Origin: Furcasterigmium furcatum
Lineage: Eukaryota; Ascomycota; Sordariomycetes; Glomerellales; Plectosphaerellaceae
Length of the DNA stretch: 64,000 nt
Direction: 5' to 3'
Assembly: GCA_001599815.1 (NCBI GenBank)
Contig: BCIA01000001.1
Coordinates: 1,554,934-1,618,933 of the forward strand
The position numbers and the translations under genes are program-made. Shown here in pieces: positions 55,446 through 64,000 of the stretch. Within the stretch, counting starts at the first letter, position 1. Each line of letters opens with the position of its first letter. The notes beneath the pieces are model-generated. The model was not told the origin of the DNA, ran no database searches, and saw only the letters and a program-made list of their open reading frames with translations.

Positions 55446-57609
55446 CTATATAGAATAGAGTGTAGTGCGCCTCACTCGTTCCGCCCTATCCATTGCGGCC
55501 TGTCCCAGTCGGACCAGCTCAACAACGAATGCACCAAAATGGGGAAACCACCGGTCGCTACTCATAGTGGTTGACCGTGTACTAAGCTCTTTAACCAGGC
55601 CTGACGAAGAGCGGATCAGGTCCAAATCTTCCACTGCCAATGGGCCTAGAGGGTCCAGCAGTAAGTTGCAGAAGATGTTCAGTACCGCTGCAACCGGGTA
55701 GAATAGCATCAGCCTGAGAGTCAGGTTAGCCTAGACACTCAGGTAATGAAGAATTGGCGCTTTCTCAGCTCGGGGCATGCGGGCTTACTGGGCTCCGTCT
55801 TTCACGACACTGTCAAGGATCAATCGAACGTGGTTCAGCGTCGCCCGGCTCGCGTGCAGTGATATGGCAGTGCTGCTGCTGATCCCTCGCAGCTGATCGG
55901 TGGCCTCCTCCGCGCGAGTCCACTTTCGACAACGGCCAGCGGCCTGATGAATGATGGATAGGAGATGGAGGTAGTGGAATTGCAGAAGCCTCATCCGTAT
56001 CTTGACATGAAGACTGGCGTCCGGGTCGTCGAAACGCTGCAGATTCTGCTCGCCACTGAGCGTGGGCCGCTCGGCTTCCGGAATGGACATGCGCCAGCGT
56101 TCCAGTTCGTCATCCAGCTCACGGACAGAACGGAGGGTCTCGGCATCAGTCTTCCTGAGAGCTGAGGCGGAGTACAGGCCCTTGCAGGTATGGGACTTGA
56201 TGATTGCCAACTGCAAATCCGGAACCCCGAAGCCAGTACCTCCATACGAAACCCTCGGGTCCAATATCAAGTCGGCGTTTGACTCACAGGCCATGGGGTC
56301 ATCATCCACGGCAGGCAGCGTGAGATCGCAGTAGTCATTGTCGAAGGTCGGGGGGCGACCTGTTCGAAGACTTATCTCCGCATCAAAAAAGTAAGCCTTC
56401 CAAAACAGGCGTCGGAGATGTTGTCCGGTTAACTTGCGGATATCTTCTCCATCTGTGCCGGCTCGCTCGAATCTATGAACAGGTTGGACGTGGGCGCCGA
56501 GCGCAAAAAGATGTCGACATCCTATGGCATGGTAAACGAGGCCTTGCTCTTCTCTGCCGTGGAAAAAAGAGTAAACGGTCTATGATTTCGAGTGTAAGTC
56601 ATGGCCTGTAGCTGAGGAGTGCGAGGGACTATTGCTCACCAGCATGAGAAATGTTTGAGCCGATGAGACATCTGGATCTCCGAGGATGCGCCCAATCAAT
56701 GGTGTGAGTTTGTTCGCACAGTCCGTCTCCTCAACCGCAGGATTTGAGCGCCATTCAGGTTGGCATTGGATGATGAAGAGCATGAATGCAAGGACATGGG
56801 CCTTGGCAGCTGTCCTGGGAGCGCACGGAATACCGTAGGCGACGTCAAGTGTGTTTTTGAAAAGTATCGGATCAACGAGGGAGAAGGTCCTCGAAAAGCT
56901 GGTCGAGTAGTAGAGTGCGAAGAAATGCTCTACGGTTCGTCGTTGAGGAAGGGCAGGGTCACCTCCATCTGCGGGAGGCAAAGAACGCAACCCTTCAGCC
57001 AGGTGTAGGGAGTCCGGCTGGCTCAAGCTTGCTTGCCAAGCGGGGCCGATGCTGCATACCGTGTCAAGGGAATCCTTTAGACCGGTGTGCTCCTGTATCC
57101 AGGCACGACCGGTCTCTGAAACAAATGGGATGCCGGTGAAGGACCCAATCTGGCCCACAAAGTGCCCCGCAAAGTGAATCTTCGCGTGTGCAAGTTGGTC
57201 GACCGGCTGAGAGGGTGTTTGGGAGGCGCCAGGCAAGTGCTGTTCGGAACTTGGGAGCCCGCCCGAGATATGAATGTCGTGCTTGGCAGACGAGAGAGCG
57301 CGCTCTATCCTCTCTATCCGCTGACTGAGAGACTCTCCCGAAGACTGGCCACCCGACGAGATCCGGGTACGGTTGGAAGCGCGGTTGAGATGGTCAAAGG
57401 TGCACGGGATGCTATTGTGTTTGCACCGATCGCATGGGGGCCGGGGCCCGCAGCATTGGACCTAAGTTGTTTCGTGAGTGAGGAACATTCAGGCCAGTTT
57501 GCAGCAAAGAGACCCTGTTGACAGGGTTCTGGTGGGCTAGGGGAGATAGAAGAGAGATTGAACACACCTTCCGCTTGTGACAGGCATCGCAAGCTGCCTT
57601 TTGCGGCAT
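55446..57609 (-). CDS. Zn2Cys6 transcription factor with fungal-specific TF domain
   Basis: Four exons: 57609-57568, 57461-56640, 56579-55789 and 55713-55446, totalling 640 residues. Introns are 106 (GTGTGT..TTAG), 60 (GTGAGC..TAG) and 75 nt (GTAAGC..CAG). The first splits the binuclear cluster: MPQKAACDACHKRK|VQC and CDRCKHNSIPC give six cysteines with C-x2-C-x6-C and C-x2-C-x6-C. A short coiled linker (SLSQRIERIERAL) follows. The middle homology region has HFFALYYSTSFSRTFSLVDPILF, GREEQGLVYHAIGCRHLFALGAH and RRLFWKAYFFDAEISLRTGRP, all diagnostic. An upstream in-frame ATG at 57696 would add 29 residues. It probably regulates the flanking monooxygenase and transporter. Confidence 0.92.
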
Positions 57610-57989
57610 GGTTCTCACTGCAGCAAGAGCTAAAGCGGTCGGTCTTTGAAGAGGTGACGGTGCACCGAGGGAAGAGGGTCGGGATCGCCAGGTCATGTCG
57701 TGGTGCAGATGACCCCGGCTCCATATCTGGTCACCGATCTGTTCACCGACAGTGGAAATGACGCAGTAGTACTAACTAGTACATGAGTAATCTACCTCCT
57801 TACTAGTAGTTAGCACCTTACTAACGGGTTGCATAGCAAGTAGTCTACCCTGATCCCATTCGCCCTGCATGCTTGACTTATTTTTTTCATATCCGTAGAT
57901 ACTACCTAAAGGTGACCTTTCGACGAACATATCGACAGCGACTTGGACATCCGACATCTACTCCGTGCGCCTGCACCTTGACGCGCTGC
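57610..57989. promoter_or_regulatory. Promoter region of the Zn2Cys6 regulator
   Basis: 380 bp between regulator start and transporter stop. Positions 57769-57782 form a perfect palindrome GTACTA-AC-TAGTAC, and TAGT/ACTA elements recur to about 57830. Confidence 0.5.
57769..57782. repeat. 14-bp palindrome GTACTAACTAGTAC
   Basis: Six-base arms GTACTA and TAGTAC are exact inverted repeats around AC, 160 bp upstream of the regulator ATG. Confidence 0.8.
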
Positions 57990-59621
57990 TTAATGGATGT
58001 ATCTGAACTCTGGGTGAAGATGGCCGAGGGTGGCCACCTTGTCTGGCGAGGCCTCAAGGCGGTAATCACGCCCTCCCTCTTCGCGCTTCTTGTTCTCGCG
58101 CTTCTGGTAAAGCACCAGCGCCAACGCGGAGAGGATGACGGTGGCCGCAGTGGCCGTGTTCAGTGCGTTGCCGATACGGTAGCCATTCTTGGCGTCCGTG
58201 TTGATGTAGCTCCAAGTGGCGGTGATGGATCCTGTGGACGTGGTCAGTCAAGTAAAGCATTGCCGGTGGGTGGTGAGGGCTCTGGACTCACCGATGTTCG
58301 CCAGCCCCGAGACAGCGCCGTTGGCGACGTTGCGGACCGTGTCGGGCGCGGCGTTGGCGAGCGTCCAGCCGAGAACGAGGGCACCGAAGCTGTAGCCGCC
58401 AGCCGTGTTGAGGAAGATCGCGGCAAAACGCGCCTCCACGTTGCTCGAGGCCAGCCAGATGGAATAACCCACGACGTTCAGGCCCGCACAGACGGCGATG
58501 GCGACACCGTGCTTGCGGGTCTTCATCGTGATATACGAGACGACGAGACCAACCATCATTCCCACCACGGGCGGCGCCGCGGACAGCAGCTGGATCTGGA
58601 CTGTAGTGCGGTCGGGGAAGTTGAGCCGCAGGATGGTGGCAGTGAAGATGGACAGGCCCTGGACCGTAATTTGATCGCAGATGTAGATCCAGGCGCCGAC
58701 CAGGACGTTCACGTTGACCACGCCTCGCTTGACGAGCGACCAAGACATCTTCTCGTTGTGGTCGCGGATGGCCGGCTGGTCGTGGAAGATGCGCGCGACG
58801 GCCAGGGCGCGCTCGTCCTCGTTGAAGATGCGCGTCTTGGACGGGTCCGCGGGGAACAGGTACAGAGACACGATGCCGATGACGATGGTGAGGATACTGA
58901 GGTTTGTCAGCTGGCTCTCTTCCCAAGGGACAACCCGGCGGCTGGAAGGCGGCCGCACTCACCCCTCGACCAAAAAGATGTTCCTCCATCCGCTGATGCT
59001 CCCGATGTGCCCGATGGCCAGGAGCGCGGATGCGAACAGCCCACCGAAGCCGCCAGCCAAGCCGGCGGCAGCCAACATGAAGAACGACACTCGAGTCGTC
59101 ACTTCATGGCGACGATAGTATCGCGAGATGACGTAGCTGAGTCCTGGAAACTGGAAAGACTCGGTGAGACCCAGCAGCAGTCTGATGGCATAGAAACTGG
59201 CCTCGTTGTTGATGAAGGCCGTGGCGAGGGTGACGATGCCGAAAGAAATGCAACTCAGGGGCAGCACGATGAAGCCAAATTTCTTGACGCTCAGGGCAGC
59301 CGGGATGTCGGCGAAGAAGTAGATGGCGTAGTAGAGACATGCGCCGATATTGAAGCCGTAGGTGCCAAGCCCCAGATCGGCCTCCATACCGGCCACTTTG
59401 GCGTTACCAAGGTTGGTCCGGTCGAGGAAGGTCAGGAAGTACATGAGGAAGACCATGGGAAGCACGCGGAGATCCTGCTTCCGGACGAGCTGGGCTTCGC
59501 TGACGGGGTCGATGACATAGTCGTGGCCGGCCTCAGCGTCGAGGACCTCGCCAGTCTTCGCGCCGAGCTTCTCGTTGTCGGCACGCTCCATGGCGGAGCT
59601 CGAGTCAGCCTTTTCATTCAT
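57990..59621 (-). CDS. MFS transporter, anion:cation symporter (Dal5/allantoate-like) family
   Basis: Exons 59621-58963, 58896-58292 and 58231-57990 (introns 66 and 60 nt, both GTGAGT) give 501 residues; junctions read FLVEG|ILTIVIG and LANIG|SITATWSY. The helix-1 signature FLTFLDRTNLGNAKVAGM is the hallmark of the ACS family, followed by FIVLPLSCISFG, GLTESFQFPGLSYVISRYYRRHEV, ASLLAIG-like helix 5 and WTLANAAPDTVRNVANGAVSGLANIG late in the C-half. Members import organic anions such as allantoate, nicotinate, pantothenate or aromatic acids by proton symport. The acid substrate here may be what the neighbouring monooxygenase uses, an inference from proximity. The ATG 59621 was chosen; the longer frame starts with TTG. 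Confidence 0.92.
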
Positions 59622-61326
59622 GGTCGGCTGGGTCTTGGGAGGGATCAATGGCCTCTCTCACTTGGTCCCTGTGGTTGTCGACTCGTCCACCCTTGGCAGC
59701 CATGATCACCCTGTCTATTTGTACTTTTCTGTTCTGTCCCCGGACTCCTGATAAGACGCCCAGAAACGCCCGCAAGTGTGGATATGTTCAAAAGTAACTG
59801 CGTGGTTCTCCGAGGGTTCTTTCGATGGGACATTCGACCAGAAAGACCAAACACAGACCCCAGCCGACAATCACCCAGGCTGCGGCCCGGGGTTTTGCTG
59901 GGATTGCAGTGCGTATAGAAGCACCCCGGCAGACAGAGCCTGCGGACACTGTGTCTTCCGGCCCTTTTGTTCTCGAATTTACACCGAAGTCGTCCGTGAG
60001 ATAACACTGTGCTCGGAATGGGACCAAGTGGAACCTGAGATAGTGACACGACTTTTTTATGACGGAGATCCACGGATCTTTATTAGCGACCGGGCCACGT
60101 GCGATGAATGAACTATTTAGTACTAAGCTTATTTTACAGCTATTATTACAGCACCTAGCAATTCAGGGACTGATAGGGCTGCCTGGTTCGGGCGGATTTG
60201 TCCCGTGTGGAGGGTGTCGATCCGGCTAATGTGGACTCACTCATGCCGCTGTGATAGCCCCTGCGCCTTCCCTCTGGGCATCGGTTAAGCCGTCGGGGAA
60301 TTCGAGGATGAGGCTCAAAGTTTCAAGTCAGGTTTAGTATACCTGGCTCAATCGATAGACTAGGGATTACTATGCGAGTTAGAACTCAATCTTGAACATG
60401 GATCGTTCTACAGTGCATGAATAATCGCTCCAGCCCAGTGGTCTTTTAACCCTACTTGACAGGATCCCAGTCGTAGCCTCCTCTGTGCAGCAATATGGAT
60501 GAGCAGTAATGGAACTTTCAAACCTTAGTGGTCTCTAAATGTTCTGGCTCCAGTCTCCAGGAAGTGAAGATGCTTGCGGGGCGGGCGATCTCAGCTTCAC
60601 ATTGATCCGTGTGTGGTTGCTGCTATCGACGCATCATGTGAGTCTTCATCCAGATCCACAGACAATCCCAGTGTGCGCCGCTGCCGAGGGACTCATTTGC
60701 AGCGCAATGACGGGCACTGTCCAGGCATCTATCTCACTGGACGGGACCACGCTCTAAACAGGAACTCTACAGGTCTGGACTAAAAGCTCCAGAAACACAC
60801 GGGAGAAAATAAAACCCCGGATTTTTGAAGACTCCGAATCCACACATCTTGCTTGCTGTGGAGTCATGGTAGAATGGGGTCCAGCCGCCTGTGAACAGTT
60901 GCCTGCCATCCATACTAGTACATGATACAAGCCTCCCGGCATGGACATCCTTCGGGTTTCTTTCTCTGGACTGGATTCAACGAATGTTTCCATTCCAGCG
61001 CTGGGCGTTGGCCCAGTCATAGACGTTCCCGGCACAATTCATCTCCCATACATCACTTGACTGGCTTGTCACCTTACAGTGCGATGGTGTTTGTTCCATT
61101 CAGTCAATTTAAAAAGTGACTACATGCGGTTTTTTCTTTGCAGTTACATAAGATCCAGACCCTTCCCTGGTATTATCGGAGCTCTTCGTCCTGAGCGCGC
61201 CCTTGTGGTTCCGAGGCGCGACGCCAGCCACACCCATGCTCAAGCTCTTCCACCGGTGGAAATCGAGCTGAACACGGAAGATTGCAGGACTTGAGAGGGA
61301 ATGATGGTGGTTCCTGGAGCCATAGC
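59622..61326. other. Intergenic region, 1.7 kb
   Basis: Transporter promoter at the left (GATAAG at about 59751-59756, possible GATA-factor site) and 3' flank of the metallothionein gene at the right. No gene seen between. Confidence 0.45.
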
Positions 61327-61611
61327 TTAGTGCTACGTTGTTGCAAAGATCCTGTTAGCTCGACGATTCTTTCACCAGCTTGGTCTTGGTCTGGATGGTA
61401 CTCACGGTGCAGGAGTTGCAGCCGCAAGAGGCGCAGTCGCCGGCGCAGCCGGAGGAGCAAGAGTTGCAAGAGCTAGAGACGAATCGTCAGTGCATGTTTC
61501 GATGGTGGATGGAGGTTCTCCGGCCAACACGGCCGCGGTTGGCCGAGATGGAGCTTGTGCGTGGTGTATCCGAAGATGGTGTTCAGGGGGCAGGACGCAC
61601 CAGGGAGACAT
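61327..61611 (-). CDS. Metallothionein-like 27-residue Cys-rich protein
   Basis: Three exons: 61611-61601 (MSP plus two bases), 61472-61406, and 61332-61327 (His and stop). Introns are 128 nt (GTGCGT..CTCTAG, branch CTGAC) and 73 nt (GTGAGT..CGTAG, branch GCTAAC). Splicing reads MSPCSCNSC, SSGCAGDC and ASCGCNSCTH: eight cysteines in 27 residues as CxC, CxxC and CxxxC groups, no aromatic residues. That composition and length match ascomycete copper metallothioneins such as the 25-residue Neurospora protein and the CAP proteins of Colletotrichum appressoria. It would bind copper(I) in the cytosol. A TATA box at 61731-61738 supports expression. If intron 2 were retained, a 43-residue form ending ESSS would result. 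Long-ORF searches miss it. Confidence 0.82.
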
Positions 61612-61730
61612 GTTGTCGGTTTGGTTGGAGCTGAAAAAGCTGTTGGAGATTGTGTGAATTCTGTTGTCTGATTGAGTTTGAGATGCGGATGATTCTATTC
61701 CAGACAGCTTCGAGGGCCGCGCTCACGGGG

Positions 61731-61738
61731 TATTTATA
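61731..61738 (-). promoter_or_regulatory. TATA box of the metallothionein gene
   Basis: TATAAATA on the minus strand, 120 bp upstream of the ATG at 61611. Confidence 0.75.
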
Positions 61739-64000
61739 CCCATTTTCGCTATCGACGTCCAGCTGCACCTCCCACACCACCACGCGCGATCCGCATGCGC
61801 TGGTCGACCCCCATCCGGGTCGGATAGCAACCTGAGTGGCCTCTGGCCGATGGCAATATCGCCCAGCATGCGGCGTGACCGCCACGTTGTCCCCCCATCA
61901 CCACGAGGCGCCTGTGCAAGACGCGGGACGAGGCGAGGCTAAGGGACGACTATTGACCACACATCACCCGATGCTGTCGTATGATTCGACGGGTTAAGAG
62001 CTGCTGGGAGCGGGGTTTTTAGAGATAATGGACGTCACAATAGCATGCAGTCATGGTGCCGCCGCACGCGGCTGGACTGGGAAAGGCCAGAGACGGAAAG
62101 CCGAGACCATGGGAGGATGTGATTGGTATGTTGGGCCTGGGAGACGGGTACACGGCCGCAGAAAGGGTGGGAGGCAGGCAGTGCAGGGAGTGCAGGTGGT
62201 GTCGGGGGCCGGGAGGAGACGTCCACGGCCAAGGCTCGTGGGATGTACGTGGAGACGTGACGGGCGATGATCATGCCGGGAGGGATGCGGTACACTCCAC
62301 TCTCGGTCTGGCTTGCAGCCTGGACCGACATGCGGCGCGGGATGATGGAGGTTGGGCTCGGCATGTGACTGGAAGGTTGGTCCCCTGGAGCAGTGAGGAG
62401 AGCGGCCGACCAAGGGAGCTGTGAAATGACATGATCAAGAAGACGTATAGAAAGGGGAGAGTGTCGTCGTACAGAGAATGGGGATGGGTGTCGTGAGTGC
62501 TGGTGATGGGAACTGCCTCGACGCCATCCGGTGTCGTGAACTCAGCCCGAGGTGAGGGCACCGAGGAGGCAGGCGGCAGCCGCGGCAGCCAGATCGCCTT
62601 TTGGGCGCGACGACAGGCAGAGTTGCCCGCACTAACATCTCTAGCCCGACGACTAGGTCTGGTTGGGTGCGACAGGCAACTCCTCGGGCTTCATGGGACA
62701 AGGAACATGGTGATCGCCGAGGCGCTTGAGGGGCTTGTCGCGGCGACACCGGCCAAGGAGAGCGGACGACGGGCAAAGTGCGCGGGCGATGAGGGCGGAA
62801 AATGACACAGAGATGACAGAAGGGAAGCCCCCACGGTAGGGGATGGCGAGAAGAGCGGGCAGAGTCGGCAGAGATTGGCCGGGATGGCCAGTCCGCAGTG
62901 AAAAGCAAGAGGGGAGAAGGGGAGAGAGAGGGAATGAGGAAAGAGAGAGAACTGATCAGCCCGGTTCGGGTTTCCGAGCGGCCGTGGTCGATGTTTGCCT
63001 GCTGGAGATATCTCAGGCTGTCAGGTCGAGATGGCTTGGCCTCGAGCGCGGGTGGCCGCGGGATATTCAACCCAGAGAGTTCATGCGAGAGAGAGAGACG
63101 TTGAGGACGGCATCAGAGCGAGCTTCAAGAGGGGAGTTCCAAGGGAAACGCCAGGAGAGGCGCGTCCTCTCTTTATACAGCGAGCGACTCAGGCGGTGTA
63201 GAGCCGATCGAATGGACAAATGGAGAAATCAGCTCAATTGTCTCATCCGGGCTCAATCAAGACAGACCACGGACGGCGACGAGAAAGAGCAGGAGAGACG
63301 GGGGACGAAGAGGGTGGTGATAGTTGGTTTGGGCAGCCATCAGGGTAGGGCCATCAGGGTTCTGCTTCTCTCTGCACCCATCAGGGTTCTCGCCGTCGAC
63401 AGCCAGTGAGGTTGGAGGAAATCGCCCTCTACATGCTGTACGACATCACCAACGTCGCATCGTGGTGTTGAGGCCTCTTTTCGACGTCGGAAGCCCTAAA
63501 GGGGGGCAAAAGGGGGAGAGATAGTCATTTAAGGGGTCATGAGTCGCATGAGAAGTGCGCTTCAGTCTCATCGAAGCACCAGACGGGCGAGCAAGGACAC
63601 ACGGGGAGGAGCAGAGATGATATTCAAATGGTAAAACGTCGCTTGCCTGATTGATTCTGGCGACGCATCAAGAATCATTTGAGACCCTTATCCAACAGCC
63701 CAGTCGATTGTCTGTCTGGAGACGAGGAGACTGCCCCTAGCCCCTGAACACTATGTGAGCCAGCCAGCGCATACTCATAACTACAACGCCCCCTGTAAAT
63801 CAAATATTACAACTCGGGTTGTTAAAGTGACTTGGCCGTTTTTCAAACAATTTTGTATTTGCTTATTGAAGATTGTCGGCCCCCTTTGTATATCCTGACC
63901 TGGCCCGTGCCTTGTCTGCTCGGCGGTCTGCTGGTCTCAGCTCCCGATCCCAAATTCAAACAAAACAAATCGCCCAACCATCATCTCCTTATCCTAAAAG
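61739..64000. other. Right-end region, no coding gene resolved
   Basis: No gene is supported. A TATAAA on the minus strand at 63172-63177 is followed (toward lower coordinates, about 63010-62790) by a CT-rich minus-strand stretch like a fungal 5' leader. This suggests a transcript, but I find no conserved ORF downstream. The last 80 bases (CAAATTCAAACAAAAC) look like the 5' flank of a plus-strand gene beyond the window. Confidence 0.4.
63337..63387. repeat. Three copies of CCATCAGGGT
   Basis: Direct 10-bp repeats at 63337-63346, 63351-63360 and 63378-63387. Confidence 0.85.

Noticed and set aside
57873..59705. 610-codon ORF on the plus strand
   Set aside because: It is antisense to the ACS transporter; the minus strand has introns and family motifs, and the plus-strand product is Asp/Gly/Arg-rich without any motif.
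1..64000. CRISPR arrays, rRNA genes and a second tRNA
   Set aside because: No regularly spaced direct repeats, no 5S signature, and other TCGAACC-like sequences (e.g. near 20787, 26785, 44333) do not fold into cloverleafs.

Overview
The window looks like a gene-moderate euchromatic segment of a filamentous ascomycete, most likely a Sordariomycete with a Colletotrichum/Verticillium-like gene content. The reasons are short introns of about 46-128 nt with GT..AG ends and CTAAC/CTGAC-type branch points, GC-rich third positions, CT-rich leaders, and fungal-only families: rhodopsin-like PTH11-type receptor, Zn2Cys6 regulator, BIM1/X325 copper protein, proteinase-K-type subtilisin, DUF5695-like secreted protein. 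Exon structures were rebuilt by hand from splice signals and from whether the joined frame restores family motifs. Every multi-exon model except the receptor closes cleanly in frame.

Layout. 0-6 kb: the mitochondrial cristae gene MIC60, then two tail-to-tail folylpolyglutamate-synthase-type genes. 7-13 kb: a divergent secreted pair, a DUF5695-like protein and a GH43 glycosidase, followed by a PTH11-like receptor. 15-20 kb: tRNA-Gly(GCC), a secreted M14 zinc carboxypeptidase and a conserved fungal protein of unknown role. 22-26 kb: a protein kinase with a non-RD (HND) catalytic loop and a BIM1-like GPI-anchored copper protein. 28-33 kb: a NACHT P-loop fragment that can be spliced to a C2H2 finger, a second C2H2 regulator and a small GPI-type protein. 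33-43 kb: a membrane-anchored GH12 endoglucanase head to head with a cellulose-synthase-like GT2, then a secreted DJ-1/PfpI protein and a sugar porter. 43-54 kb: about 10 kb in which I find only one gene, a secreted subtilisin. 54-60 kb: an FAD monooxygenase, a Zn2Cys6 regulator and an ACS-family transporter, which look like a small metabolic cluster. 61.3-61.6 kb: a three-exon, 27-residue metallothionein that no long-ORF search would find.

How the genes may work together. The most interesting unit is the GT2/GH12 pair. A glucan synthase facing a membrane-tethered endo-glucanase across one intergenic region recalls the functional pairing of plant CesA with KORRIGAN and of bacterial BcsA with BcsZ. 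The DUF5695-like/GH43 divergent pair suggests a shared plant-glycan substrate. The monooxygenase, regulator and transporter trio is a self-contained oxidation, control and transport unit. BIM1-like protein and metallothionein, about 36 kb apart, are both copper-linked but there is no evidence here that they are co-regulated.
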